A stretch of 64,000 bases of DNA, taken from positions 1 to 64,000 of the forward strand of contig DASRPD010000052.1 of assembly GCA_035646535.1 (NCBI GenBank), given 5' to 3'. Both the position numbers and the translations under genes were made by a program. This stretch comes from DASRPD01 sp035646535. Lineage in GTDB: Bacteria; Actinomycetota; Acidimicrobiia; IMCC26256; JANYLB01. The notes below the pieces were generated by a model. That model was not told where the DNA came from and did no database searches. It was given only the letters and a program-made list of their open reading frames with translations. Positions 51,157 to 59,950 of the stretch are shown here, piece after piece. Position 1 is the first letter of the stretch. The number at the start of each line of letters is the position of its first letter.

Positions 51157-51765
51157 TCAGTCCTCGACGGAACGACGGCCTTCGAGCGCACGACCGAGCG
51201 TGACCTCGTCGGCGTACTCGAGGTCACCGCCGACGGGCAGGCCGCTGGCGATGCGCGTCACCTTCACACCAACGGGCGCCAGCAGCCGCGCCAGATACAT
51301 CGCGGTGGCTTCACCCTCGATGTTGGGGTTCGTCGCCAGGATGACCTCCTCCACGCCCTCTTCGGAGACGCGCGCCAGGAGCTCCTGGACTCGGAGCTGT
51401 TCGGGTCCGACACCCTCGATGGGTCGGATCGCACCCTGGAGCACGTGGTAGCGGCCGCGGAACCCCTGGGTGCGCTCCAACGCGACGATGTCACGGGGCT
51501 CCTCGACGACACACAGCAGCGCGGCGTCACGTCGTTCGTCGCGGCAGAACACGCACAGCTCACCCTCGGCGAGGTTGAAGCACCGGCGACACCACGACAT
51601 CTTCTCCTTGGCCTCGCGAATCGCGCCCGCGAGTCGTTCCGCGTCTTCGCGCGGGACGTTCAGGATGTAGAAGGCGATGCGCTGGGCCGACTTGGGACCA
51701 ACGCCGGGGAGCCGACCGAGCTCGTCGATGAGCCGCTGGACGGGTCCTTCGTAGGGAGAGGCCAA
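51157..51765 (-). CDS. recR: recombination mediator RecR
   Basis: 202 residues. HhH segment GRLPGVGPKSAQRIAFYIL, four-Cys zinc finger (CRRCFNLAEGELCVFC), then the Toprim domain with CVVEEPRD and NPNIEGEATAMYLA. Works with RecF/RecO to load RecA on gaps. Last gene of the conserved dnaX-ybaB-recR cluster, 12 bases after ybaB. Confidence 0.97.
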   Translation of the reverse strand: MASPYEGPVQRLIDELGRLPGVGPKSAQRIAFYILNVPREDAERLAGAIREAKEKMSWCRRCFNLAEGELCVFCRDERRDAALLCVVEEPRDIVALERTQGFRGRYHVLQGAIRPIEGVGPEQLRVQELLARVSEEGVEEVILATNPNIEGEATAMYLARLLAPVGVKVTRIASGLPVGGDLEYADEVTLGRALEGRRSVED

Positions 51766-51777
51766 TCGAGTGTCGGC

Positions 51778-52113
51778 CTAGCCGAGGAGGCCGCCGAGGC
51801 CGCCGAGGTCGAGCCCGCCGGTGACTGCGCCCATCCGCTCCGACGCCTTTTCCTGGGCAGTCCGCAGGGCCTCGCTCACGGCCGCGACGACGAGGTCCTC
51901 GAGCATCTCCACGTCTTCGGGGTCGACGACCTGCGGGTCGATCGACACCGCCTGGATCGTCCCCGAGCCTGTCGCCACCGCGCGGACCATGCCACCACCC
52001 GCCGATCCCTCGACCGTCTCGGATTCCAGGGCTTCCTGCGCAGTGGCCATGTCGGCCTGCATCTGCTGCACCTGGCGCATCATCTGATTCATCTGCTTCT
52101 GGGGGTTGGCCAC
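51778..52113 (-). CDS. ybaB: YbaB/EbfC nucleoid-associated protein
   Basis: 111 residues from GTG 52113 with AGGAG upstream. N-terminal Gln/Met-rich coiled coil (QKQMNQMMRQVQQMQADMA) and the family core VEGSAGGGMVRAVATGSG, then IDPQVVDPEDVEMLEDLVVAA. Small dimeric DNA-binding protein of unknown precise role. The Gly/Leu-rich C-terminus is typical. Position between dnaX and recR is conserved in bacteria. The frame extends upstream but is not family-like. Confidence 0.95.
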   Translation of the reverse strand: MANPQKQMNQMMRQVQQMQADMATAQEALESETVEGSAGGGMVRAVATGSGTIQAVSIDPQVVDPEDVEMLEDLVVAAVSEALRTAQEKASERMGAVTGGLDLGGLGGLLG

Positions 52114-52160
52114 GCCAGGCTCCTGATCGGCTCGCTCATCGCGAGGGGGGTCGAGGGGGG

Positions 52161-54035
52161 TTAGGTCTGGGGGATCTCTTCGACGACCGTGGCGCCGAAG
52201 TCGTTCTGCAACCGAGACACCGAATCTACCGTCGTTCCCGCGGTCGGGGCGTCGACCAGCTCCTCCGGGTCGATGACCTCGTCGGGTTCGTCGGGTGGTG
52301 GCGGGGGCTCCTCGGCCGTCTTCGCCGACGGTGAGGACGGGGATGCGGCCGGCGGCGAGCCGTCGGACGGGCCGGTTGGCGACGAGGCAGGCCCGGGCTG
52401 GCCGAGGCCGTCCTGGGCAACGAGACGGAATCGAGGGTTCGCGCCGAGGTGCTCGGCGAGCGCGGCACGGATCTGGGGCGCCTCCCGCTGGAAGCGACGT
52501 TTCGTTCGATCGATCGCCCGCGGCGCGACGCCGAACACGACGACATCGTCCTCGATCGCAATCGGCTGGGCTTCCTGCACCGCGTTTCGCAACGACAAGG
52601 ACAGCCCGGGCAGGACCGCGGCCCACGCGACGATCACGTCGTCAAGGTCGAACGAGGCGTCACTCGATGTCAGCGGTACCGCCGGCACCGGCGGTGCGGG
52701 TGCAGCGGCGGGCGCCGCCGGTGGTTCTGACGCGATAGGCGGCGAGGAAGCCGTGACCGGATCGGGGTCGGACGGCGGCACTCGTGCGGCGCGTTCACGG
52801 CGGAGCTCGCCGAGCGAGGGCTGCGTCGCCGGCGGCGTCGCGGCGGGCGCGGTGGTCCCGGACGCCGCGGCGGCTCTGTCCGAGAGGGCCTGCTCGAGCC
52901 GTTCGACCCGGTCGGCGAGTGACTCGACCTGCGGGAGCGTGTCCCGACGGGCGACGCGTACCAGCGCGATCTCCAGGGTGAGCCTCGGATCGGTCGCGTC
53001 GGTGCCGCGCATGTCGGCGACGGAGTGGCCGAGGGTCTCGAGCGCGCGCACAAGCCGCGCGTTGCCGAGATGGGTTGCCAGGGCCCGCAGGCGGGCCTGT
53101 TCGTCCTCGGTGAGCTCGACTCGGACGCGACCATCCGCCGCAGCCAGCACGAACGCATCTCGGAGCGTGCGGAGGAGGTCGTCGGCCACGCGGCGCGGCT
53201 CGTGGCCGGTCTCGAGGAGCTCGGCGAGCGCTCCGAGCGCGCCCGCGGGGTCCTCGGCCGCGACGGCATCGAGCACGTTCACGCGAATCTCGAACGGCGA
53301 GCCACCGAACGCGTCGGTGACCGTGCTGAGGTCCAGGCGGGCGGTGTTCGCGGCGAGGGCCTGGTCGAGCAGGCTGAGCACGTCGCGAGCAGAACCGGCG
53401 CCCTGGTGCGCGATGCGCTCGACGGCCTCGTCTTCGGCCTCGACGCCTTCTCGCTCCAGCACGCCGCGCAGGATCGCGATGAGCTGGTCCGTCGTGTAGA
53501 GCGACAGCTCGAAGTGCTGGGTGCGGGACCGAATGGTCGGAAGCACCTTCTCTGGGTTCGTCGTCGCCAGCGCGAACATGACGTGACCGGGCGGTTCCTC
53601 GAGGGTCTTCAGCAACGCGTTCGACGCCGCGGTGGTGAGCATGTGGACCTCATCGATGATGTACACCTTCTTGACCGTCGTCGCGCCGACGCCGAGGTGC
53701 ACGCGTTCGATGAGGTCGCGGATGGAGTCGACACCGGTGTTCGACGCGGCGTCGAGCTCGATGAGGTCGGAGAAGGTGCCGCTCGCAATCGCCGCGCAGT
53801 TCTCACACTCGCCGCACGGCTCACCGTCGTCACCGCGCGCGAGACAGTTGATCGCCTTGCCGAGGATCCGGGCCGTCGTCGTCTTGCCCGTTCCCCGCGG
53901 CCCGGAGAAGAGGTAGGCGTGGCCGACACGGTCCTCGCGCACCGAGGCCCGTAACGCGGCCGTGAGGTGTTCCTGGCCGATCAGCTCACCGAAGCGCTGC
54001 GGTCGGTACTTGCGGTAGAGCGACTGGTAGGCCAT
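52161..54035 (-). CDS. dnaX: DNA polymerase III subunit gamma/tau
   Basis: 624 residues. AAA+ clamp-loader domain with Walker A GPRGTGKTT, zinc-binding cysteines (NCLARGDDGEPCGECENC), Walker B/sensor IIDEVHML and LEEPPGHVMFALATT. Domain III follows to about residue 370, then a Pro/Ala-rich linker and a C-terminal domain. No slippery A-run for programmed frameshifting is visible, as expected at this GC. Heads dnaX-ybaB-recR. Confidence 0.97.
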   Translation of the reverse strand: MAYQSLYRKYRPQRFGELIGQEHLTAALRASVREDRVGHAYLFSGPRGTGKTTTARILGKAINCLARGDDGEPCGECENCAAIASGTFSDLIELDAASNTGVDSIRDLIERVHLGVGATTVKKVYIIDEVHMLTTAASNALLKTLEEPPGHVMFALATTNPEKVLPTIRSRTQHFELSLYTTDQLIAILRGVLEREGVEAEDEAVERIAHQGAGSARDVLSLLDQALAANTARLDLSTVTDAFGGSPFEIRVNVLDAVAAEDPAGALGALAELLETGHEPRRVADDLLRTLRDAFVLAAADGRVRVELTEDEQARLRALATHLGNARLVRALETLGHSVADMRGTDATDPRLTLEIALVRVARRDTLPQVESLADRVERLEQALSDRAAAASGTTAPAATPPATQPSLGELRRERAARVPPSDPDPVTASSPPIASEPPAAPAAAPAPPVPAVPLTSSDASFDLDDVIVAWAAVLPGLSLSLRNAVQEAQPIAIEDDVVVFGVAPRAIDRTKRRFQREAPQIRAALAEHLGANPRFRLVAQDGLGQPGPASSPTGPSDGSPPAASPSSPSAKTAEEPPPPPDEPDEVIDPEELVDAPTAGTTVDSVSRLQNDFGATVVEEIPQT

Positions 54036-54212
54036 CGCAGATCGTTCCCGTCACCGAGCCGCGCGGTCGTCGCGGCGTCTGCGACCGACCTTACCGAACG
54101 CCCCTGCACGTCGCGCCGTTGCGATCCGGGTCGAAGCCCGACGATCGCGGGGGCGGTGCCGTGGATCGACGACCTCATCCGCCGACGTGGCCCCGTGGCG
54201 AGGGAGTAGCAG

Positions 54213-54300
54213 TGGCGGAGGGAGTGGGATTCGAACCCACGGTGAGTTGCCCCACACACGCTTTCCAAGCGTGCCGATTCGGCCGCTCTCGCATCCCTCC
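54213..54300 (-). tRNA. tRNA-Ser(GGA)
   Basis: Acceptor GGAGGGA/TCCCTCC, anticodon stem CACGC/GCGTG with loop TTGGAAA (anticodon GGA), long class II variable arm (GTGGGGCAACTCAC), T loop TTCGAAT, discriminator G, encoded CCA. 88 bases. Confidence 0.97.
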
Positions 54301-54339
54301 CGAGCGGGTGATCCTACCGAGGCTGGTAACGTCGACCAC

Positions 54340-54619
54340 GCGGACCGTGCTAGGCGGGGAGCTCGTGGTGCCTTGTACCCCCAATCCACGTCAGGGGGGG
54401 CTGAACTCCCGCTCGAGGCCCGGGCCGCCGTAGGGAAGGCGATCCGCACGTGGCTTTGATGGCCGGGTCCTGCGCAACGAGATCTCGTGAACCGAGTCAG
54501 GTCCGGAAGGAAGCAGCTCTCAGCGGGCCCTCTCGTGTGCCGTAGGGTGGCCTGGCCGGAGCCGTCGACGGACAACCGCGCCCTTCGGCGCCGGGGTCGA
54601 CCGCGGGTGCACGGTCCGC
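54340..54619 (+). ncRNA. ffs: large-type bacterial SRP RNA with Alu domain
   Basis: The S-domain hallmark GTCAGGTCCGGAAGGAAGCA lies at about 54498-54517. The 5' part GTGCTAGGCGGGGAG and TTGTACCCCCAATCC matches the Alu domain of Bacillus scRNA, and 3' parts GTGCCGTAGGGTGGCCTGG and GGTGCACGGT match its 3' half. GCGGACCGTGC (54340-54350) pairs perfectly with GCACGGTCCGC (54609-54619), closing a 280-base RNA. It binds Ffh for co-translational targeting; the Alu part suggests elongation-arrest-type contact with the ribosome. Confidence 0.9.
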
Positions 54620-54666
54620 ATGTTCGACGCCCGCTGACTGATTCCGGGCGCCGGTAGCCTCGGCCC

Positions 54667-55143
54667 GTGGACCCCGCGCACTCCGATCATCTCATCGAGA
54701 TGGCGCTGGCCGAGGCGGCCGCGGCCGTTGCCCACGACGACGTGCCGATCGGAGCGATTGTCGCCCGAGCACACGATGGCGAGATCGTCGCCCGGGCGCA
54801 CAACGAACGCGAGCTACGAGGCGATCCGACCGCACACGCCGAGATCCTCGCGCTGCGCGACGCCGCGGCGGCCCACGGATCGTGGCGGCTCGACGAGTAC
54901 GTGCTCGCGGTCACGCTCGAACCCTGCGCGATGTGCGCCGGCGCCGCAATCAACGCCCGGGTGGCAACGATCGTGTTCGGCGCGCCGGACCCCAAGGCCG
55001 GTGCGACCGGCAGCCTGTACAACCTGGCCGCCGACCCACGGCTCAACCACGAGCCCGAGGTCGTCTCGGGCATCCGGGCCGACGAGTGCGGACGAATCCT
55101 GCGCACCTTCTTCTCCAACCGTCGTCCCGCGGCCGATCGGTAG
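54667..55143 (+). CDS. tadA: tRNA-specific adenosine deaminase
   Basis: 158 residues. Cytidine-deaminase fold: zinc His and catalytic Glu in TAHAEILAL, zinc cysteines in EPCAMCAGA. Deaminates A34 to inosine in tRNA-Arg(ACG). FGAPDPKAGATGSL and C-terminal FFSNRR are typical of TadA. Start follows the SRP RNA end by 47 bases; a tRNA-Ser follows. Confidence 0.95.
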   Translation: MDPAHSDHLIEMALAEAAAAVAHDDVPIGAIVARAHDGEIVARAHNERELRGDPTAHAEILALRDAAAAHGSWRLDEYVLAVTLEPCAMCAGAAINARVATIVFGAPDPKAGATGSLYNLAADPRLNHEPEVVSGIRADECGRILRTFFSNRRPAADR

Positions 55144-55146
55144 ACT
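55141..55146 (+). promoter_or_regulatory. candidate -10 box for tRNA-Ser(CGA)
   Basis: TAGACT overlaps the tadA stop codon, 31 bases before the mature tRNA 5' end; a GTCGGA/TCCGAC hairpin occupies the leader. Confidence 0.35.
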
Positions 55147-55176
55147 GTCCAGCCGGTCGGACCTCGGTCCGACCCC

Positions 55177-55264
55177 GGAGGGATGCGAGAGCGGCCGAAT
55201 CGGATGGTCTCGAAAACCATTGTGGGGCAACCCACCGTGGGTTCAAATCCCACTCCCTCCGCCA
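55177..55264 (+). tRNA. tRNA-Ser(CGA)
   Basis: Acceptor GGAGGGA/TCCCTCC, anticodon stem ATGGT/ACCAT with loop CTCGAAA (anticodon CGA, codon TCG), long variable arm, T loop TTCAAAT, discriminator G, encoded CCA. 88 bases. Shares most of its sequence outside the anticodon arm with the tRNA-Ser(GGA) on the other strand. Confidence 0.97.
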
Positions 55265-55312
55265 TGTGTGCCATGCCGGGCGCGCCGCCACCTGCTGAGT
55301 AGCGTGCGCGCG

Positions 55313-56260
55313 ATGCGCCCGTCCCCGTCTCGGCTCCTGCTGGCCGGGCTCGCCCTGCTCGCCATCGGCGTCGTCCTTGCCCCCACCGCGGCCGGGGCAA
55401 GCGGCTGGGTCCTCGCGACGACCGGCAACGAGCTGACCATCGCCAACGCGATCGTGCTCGGCATCGTCGAGGGCGTCACCGAATACCTGCCCATCAGCTC
55501 GACCGGCCACCTCACGGTCGCCGAGCGGCTCCTCGACATCGGCCAAACCGGCGCCACGCGTTCGGTCACGACGTCTTACACCGTCATCATCCAGATCGGC
55601 GCGATCCTCGCGGTGCTCCTGCTGTACTGGTCGCGCATCGCCGACATGGCGGCCGGCATCGTCGGCCGCAGCGTCCGCGGACGACACCTGTTCCTCGCAC
55701 TCGTGGTCGCGTTCATACCCGCCGGGATCATCGGCTTCGCGTTCAGTGATCCGATCCAGGACCGGCTGTTCGGCGCGGGGCCCGTCGCCGCGGCCTGGAT
55801 CGTCGGCGGCGTGGCGATCCTCGTGTACGTCTGGCACCTCGAACCGCCGGCCGGAGCGGGCGTACCACTGGACCAGCTCAGCCTCCGCCAGGCCCTCATC
55901 ATCGGCGTCGCTCAAGCGGTCGCGCTCTGGCCGGGCGTCAGCCGAAGCCTCGTCACCATCGTCGCCGCGGTGCTGGTGGGTCTGACCCTGGCCGCCGCAG
56001 TCGAGTTCAGCTTCCTGCTCGGTCTCGCCACGCTCAGCGCCGCGAGCAGCTACGAGATCGTGCGCAACGGCTCCGAGGTGATCGACGCGTTCGGATGGGT
56101 CAGCCCGCTCGTCGGCATCGTCGCGTCGTTCGTCGCTGCGGCCATCGCCATCAAGTGGATGGTCGGCTACCTGCAGCGCCACGACCTGTCGATATTCGGC
56201 TGGTACCGCATCGCCATCGGCCTCGTGACCGTCGTCCTGCTCGTCACCAACACCATCTGA
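55313..56260 (+). CDS. uppP: undecaprenyl-diphosphatase
   Basis: 315 residues from ATG 55313 (GTG 55304 possible). BacA/UppP family: EGVTEYLPISSTGHL is the first active-site motif (Glu and Ser/Thr), PGVSRS the second. Eight or so membrane helices; an extra N-terminal helix (LLLAGLALLAIGVVLAP) precedes the core, making it somewhat longer than usual. Dephosphorylates undecaprenyl diphosphate to recycle the lipid carrier for wall glycans and gives bacitracin tolerance. Followed by a palindromic repeat array. Confidence 0.95.
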   Translation: MRPSPSRLLLAGLALLAIGVVLAPTAAGASGWVLATTGNELTIANAIVLGIVEGVTEYLPISSTGHLTVAERLLDIGQTGATRSVTTSYTVIIQIGAILAVLLLYWSRIADMAAGIVGRSVRGRHLFLALVVAFIPAGIIGFAFSDPIQDRLFGAGPVAAAWIVGGVAILVYVWHLEPPAGAGVPLDQLSLRQALIIGVAQAVALWPGVSRSLVTIVAAVLVGLTLAAAVEFSFLLGLATLSAASSYEIVRNGSEVIDAFGWVSPLVGIVASFVAAAIAIKWMVGYLQRHDLSIFGWYRIAIGLVTVVLLVTNTI

Positions 56261-56281
56261 GCGACCGCCACCCTCGCGGCG

Positions 56282-56504
56282 CTTCGGCGTCACCAGCGGT
56301 GAACAGTTACCGGCGGCCTCAAGGGGTGGTCGCGACATCGCCAAAGGTGGAAGCGAGTCGACGACCCCGCCCCCTCGACGCTTTGGCGTCAGCCGCCGGG
56401 AATAGTTGCCGTCCGATGACGCCAAAGGTGGAGGCGGGTCGACCGCCGCGGCTTTGGCGTCACCAGCGGCCGCCGTGAATAGTTCCTGGCCGATGACGCC
56501 GAAG
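56282..56504. repeat. array of three palindromic repeats (REP-like)
   Basis: Unit 2: CTTTGGCGTCA (56381-56391) pairs with TGACGCCAAAG (56417-56427) perfectly. Unit 3: 56452-56462 with 56494-56504, one mismatch. Unit 1 (56282-56347) is diverged. Each has a core GAAYAGTT in the loop, and linkers GTGGARGCGRGTCGA between units are also conserved. The units fill most of the 271-bp gap between uppP and the PaaX-like gene. Probably a dispersed chromosomal repeat family; may also act as a terminator for both genes. Confidence 0.8.
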
Positions 56505-56531
56505 CGGATGGGTTGGGGTGGTAGCCGCGGT

Positions 56532-57410
56532 TCAGGCGCTGCGGTTGGCGCGGAACCAGCTCGCAGTCGCCGTGGCGAACGCGTGCCGGTACTGCCGGTA
56601 GTGATCGCGCAGCTCGGCGCCCGGCCACGTCGAAGGCCGAAGCGCCGGGGGGAGCAGTGGATCGGCGCGCACGTGAACGAGCGCGGCGGCGCCCACGACG
56701 AACGCCTCCGCGACCAATCCCGATTCACCCTCGACAAGGCGCGCCGAGGCGGCGTCGAGCCGCGCCAGCAAGTCATCGGCCCGGCGGGCCCAGCCGGCCG
56801 GATCGAACAACTGGTCCGCGAGCACCACGGGATCATCCGGCGGCGTCGCCTGCCACACCCCACACTGCCCTTCGATGACGACGCGCGCGGCCTCGGGCCG
56901 GGCCGCCGTGGGGAGGTTGTCCGGCCGGGCCCACACGCCTTCGCGTAGCTCGCCGAGATGCGAGCGACGCATCGCATCGCGCAGCGCTTGGCGCTCGGTC
57001 GCCGGACGGGCGCCCGGCGCCACGATCGCGAGCTCCCACCCGCCGCGCCACGGCGAAAGCTCCGGCGCGAGCGCCCACTCCTGATCCCGACGGCGCGCGG
57101 CCAACCGGCCCGCGAGCTCGTAGCTCCCATCCTCGGCGATCAGCTCGCCCTGCGCGGTCATGCGGCTGAGCGCGACCCGGGCGGTGCCGTCTCCGACGTC
57201 GAAGAGTGCGCACCAGCGCACGAGCAACGCGCCCCGCATCCGCGGCCGATCCATGCCGAACAACAGGCTGGCGATCACCGACCGGGCGCTCAACGGGCGA
57301 CCCAGGAGCTCGCCATCAGGCCACGACAACGCACTGGCCGACGCCTGAGATGACGGCGATGATGGCGATGACGGCGATGGGGTATTACGTGCTGGCTGCG
57401 CCTGTGTCAT
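56532..57410 (-). CDS. PaaX-like transcriptional regulator
   Basis: 292 residues from ATG 57410. After a low-complexity Ser/Pro N-terminus (about 14-28) comes LSARSVIASLLFG, a winged-helix region (LLVRWCALFDVGDGTARVALSRM, residues about 61-83, then AQGELI), and a C-terminal region with GGWELAIVAPGARPATERQALRD and the LADQLFDPAGWARRADDLLARL block, as in PaaX/DUF-type repressors of phenylacetate and related CoA-ester catabolism. Divergent from a desaturase gene only 19 bases away, so it probably controls that gene; the effector may be an acyl-CoA. Confidence 0.82.
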   Translation of the reverse strand: MTQAQPARNTPSPSSPSSPSSQASASALSWPDGELLGRPLSARSVIASLLFGMDRPRMRGALLVRWCALFDVGDGTARVALSRMTAQGELIAEDGSYELAGRLAARRRDQEWALAPELSPWRGGWELAIVAPGARPATERQALRDAMRRSHLGELREGVWARPDNLPTAARPEAARVVIEGQCGVWQATPPDDPVVLADQLFDPAGWARRADDLLARLDAASARLVEGESGLVAEAFVVGAAALVHVRADPLLPPALRPSTWPGAELRDHYRQYRHAFATATASWFRANRSA

Positions 57411-57429
57411 TCCTGTAACATATCGACTC

Positions 57430-58428
57430 GTGGCCCCACCCCAGCCAGCTTCTCCGCCGTCGCCCGAACCCGTCGCCTCGTCGCCGAAGACCATGGTCGC
57501 CGACCGTTCGCTCCTCGTGGAGCCGACCGGTGACCAGATCATGGCGAATGGCAGGCCGACCCGGGAACTTCGCGACCAGCTCCGCACGATCCGGTCACTG
57601 CGCAACGCCCTGACGCTCGCCTTCATCTGGGTGCAGATCATCGGCGTGGCCGCGATCGCGGTGTGGGTGAACCATCCGATCGGTTGGGTGCTTGCGTTCG
57701 TGTTGATGGGTCGGGCGCACTTGCTCCTCAACATCCTCGGCCATGAAGCCGCCCACCGGTTGATGTTCTCCAACCGTCGGCTCAACGACTGGGTCGGACG
57801 GTGGCTCGTCGCGTACCCCGCGTTCACACCGATCGACCTGTACCGGCGCGGGCACATGGCGCATCACCGCGAGGAGTTCGGCCCGAACGAACCCGACATC
57901 GCGCTGTACCGCGACTACCCGATCCCGCGCGACTCGATGCGACGCAAGCTCACTCGTGACGCGGTCGGGATCACCGGCATCAAGCTGATACACGGCCTTG
58001 TCCGGGGCCTCGGCTCCGACAACCGGGACGTGAAACGTCAGGCGTGGTCGATCCTTGCGACCCAGGTTGTGCTGGCCGCGGCTGCGTTCGCGGTGGGCCA
58101 CCCGTGGCTGTATCCATTGCTCTGGTTGCTGCCGCATCTCACCGTATGGCGTGTCCTGAACCGCCTGCGTGCCATCGCCGAACATGGTGGCCTGATCCGA
58201 TCCACCGACCGCCGCGAGACCACGCACTCGGTCCGCCAATCCCTGACCGCCCGGTTCTGGATCGTGCCGTTCAACACCGGCTGGCACCTCGCCCACCACG
58301 CCGACTCGGGCATCCCGTGGCGCAACCTCTCCACCTACCACGACGAGCTCATCCGCTCCGGCTACGTGCAGCCCGGCCTCGAGTACCCCAACTACCGGGC
58401 GCTCTGGCGCAAGCTCGCCTCCGGCTGA
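57430..58428 (+). CDS. membrane fatty acid desaturase
   Basis: 332 residues, GTG start. Three histidine boxes: GHEAAHR, GHMAHH and WHLAHH, the di-iron ligands of membrane desaturases/hydroxylases. Hydrophobic pairs at about 60-105 and 210-240. Introduces double bonds into acyl lipids or acts on a related substrate such as a carotenoid; exact substrate not readable. A PaaX-like repressor is divergent. ATG 57494 or 57541 could be used instead, since residues before MVADRSLL are Pro/Ser-rich. Confidence 0.9.
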   Translation: MAPPQPASPPSPEPVASSPKTMVADRSLLVEPTGDQIMANGRPTRELRDQLRTIRSLRNALTLAFIWVQIIGVAAIAVWVNHPIGWVLAFVLMGRAHLLLNILGHEAAHRLMFSNRRLNDWVGRWLVAYPAFTPIDLYRRGHMAHHREEFGPNEPDIALYRDYPIPRDSMRRKLTRDAVGITGIKLIHGLVRGLGSDNRDVKRQAWSILATQVVLAAAAFAVGHPWLYPLLWLLPHLTVWRVLNRLRAIAEHGGLIRSTDRRETTHSVRQSLTARFWIVPFNTGWHLAHHADSGIPWRNLSTYHDELIRSGYVQPGLEYPNYRALWRKLASG

Positions 58429-58496
58429 GGTCGCAGCGCGTGCCGGCCCCGCCGCGCCGATCTCGAGGCGCGACCCGCGTCGGGGCCGTCTGGCCC

Positions 58497-59363
58497 TCAG
58501 TCGCCGCGCGGGTCGAGACCGAGGGCGTCGTAGATCTCTCGGGTCGCGGTTGACCGGTTCAGCGTGTAGAAGTGCAAGCCGGGCACGCCACCCTTGATGA
58601 GAGTCGCGCAGAGCGCAGTCGCCTCTTCCACTCCGACCCGCCGGACAGCTTCGGGATCGTCACCCACCGCGTGGAGCTTGTCGGCGAGCCACGCCGGGAA
58701 CTCCGAGCCCTGGAGCTCGGTCATGCGCTTGATGGCGGCGATGCTGGTGGCGGGCATGATGCCGGCGATGACGGGCTTCTCGACGCTGTGGGCGGCGAGG
58801 CCGTCGACCAGGTCGAAGTAGTGGTCCGCATCGAAGAAGAACTGGGTGATCGCGAAGTCCGCCGCGCGGAGCTTCTCCGCGGTGTGGAGCCGGTCCGACT
58901 CCTTCGACGGAGAACGCGGATGCGGCTCGGGATGCGCGGCGACCCCGATCGAGAAATCACCGACGTCGCGCATGAGCTCCACGAGCTCGATCGCGTGGTC
59001 GAGCTCGCCCGGCGGGAGGTCGAGGTCCTTCGGCGGGTCACCGCCGAGGGCGAGGAGGTTCTCGATTCCCGCGCCGCGGTAGCGCTCGACGATCGCGACG
59101 AGCTCGGCGCGCGTGTGACACGCGCACGTGAGGTGAGCCATCGCGGTCATCGAGGTCTCGCGCTCGATCTCACAGACCAGCTCGTGGGTGCGCTCCCTCG
59201 TCGAGCCGCCGGCGCCGTAGGTGACCGACACGAACGAAGGACGGAGCGGCTCGAGGTCGATGAGCGTCTGCTCGAGTGTGCGTTCCATCTTCTCCGTACG
59301 CGGCGGGCCGAACTCGAACGAGCACGACCGACCCCGGCCCAGGATCTCGGTGATCTTCGTCAC
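58497..59363 (-). CDS. metF: methylenetetrahydrofolate reductase
   Basis: 288 residues from GTG 59363. TIM-barrel flavoprotein: SFEFGPPRT with catalytic Glu, VTYGAGGSTRERT, NLLALGGDPP, ITQFFFDADHYFDLV, and the C-terminal GLHFYTLNRS. Reduces methylene-THF to methyl-THF for methionine synthesis. Monocistronic, divergent from DUF2505. Metabolically linked to metY-metX ten kilobases away. Confidence 0.95.
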   Translation of the reverse strand: MTKITEILGRGRSCSFEFGPPRTEKMERTLEQTLIDLEPLRPSFVSVTYGAGGSTRERTHELVCEIERETSMTAMAHLTCACHTRAELVAIVERYRGAGIENLLALGGDPPKDLDLPPGELDHAIELVELMRDVGDFSIGVAAHPEPHPRSPSKESDRLHTAEKLRAADFAITQFFFDADHYFDLVDGLAAHSVEKPVIAGIMPATSIAAIKRMTELQGSEFPAWLADKLHAVGDDPEAVRRVGVEEATALCATLIKGGVPGLHFYTLNRSTATREIYDALGLDPRGD

Positions 59364-59437
59364 GCTGTCGCACTCATCGGTCGCTCCCTGTCCCACGGGT
59401 GTCAGCCAGCGTACGCGCAACGGGTCATGCTGGTGCA

Positions 59438-59935
59438 GTGGACTTCACCCTCACCCAGGACTTCGCCGCGGGGCTGGACACCATCGACGCGGCGTTGGTC
59501 GACCGATCGTGTCTCGAGACGATGGACCAGCTCCCCAAGATCGGCTCGGTCGAGGTGCTCGAGCAATCCCGCGACGGTGACACGGTTCGCCAGCGCGTGC
59601 GCTACCAGTTCATGGCCGAGCTGTCCGGCGCGGTGCGCCGCGTGATCGATCCCGACAAGCTGACCTGGGTCGAGGACTCAGTGAACAACCTGGCGGAGCA
59701 CACCGCGACCTATCGGATTCTTCCCGACAACTACACGAAGCTGCTCGAGGGGAGCTACGACGCCCGGCTGGATGCCCACGGCTCGGGGACCCGCCGCACG
59801 GCCACGGGCCGACTCGTCGTGCACGTGCCCCTCGTCGGCGGGAAGGTCGAACGCGTGATCGTGGCCGGCCTCGAGGAGAACGCCACCGCGCAAGGCGGCC
59901 TCATCGACGCTTGGCTCGCGACCCAACCGCGCTGA
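59438..59935 (+). CDS. DUF2505 family protein (START-like)
   Basis: 165 residues from GTG 59438. Pattern of a small SRPBCC/START-like ligand-binding barrel: VDFTLTQDFAAGLDTIDAAL at the start, IDPDKLTWVEDS, then GRLVVHVPLVGGKVERVIV and a C-terminal helix. Matches actinobacterial DUF2505, function unknown, ligand unknown. Converges on the copper ATPase gene. Confidence 0.82.
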   Translation: MDFTLTQDFAAGLDTIDAALVDRSCLETMDQLPKIGSVEVLEQSRDGDTVRQRVRYQFMAELSGAVRRVIDPDKLTWVEDSVNNLAEHTATYRILPDNYTKLLEGSYDARLDAHGSGTRRTATGRLVVHVPLVGGKVERVIVAGLEENATAQGGLIDAWLATQPR

Positions 59936-59950
59936 GCGCGCGTCGCTCGC

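Noticed and set aside
55043..57130. Very long minus-strand reading frame through uppP and the repeat array
   Set aside because: It crosses a tRNA, uppP and the palindromic repeats in shadow frames and has no family features; only its C-to-N overlap with the PaaX-like gene in another frame is real coding.
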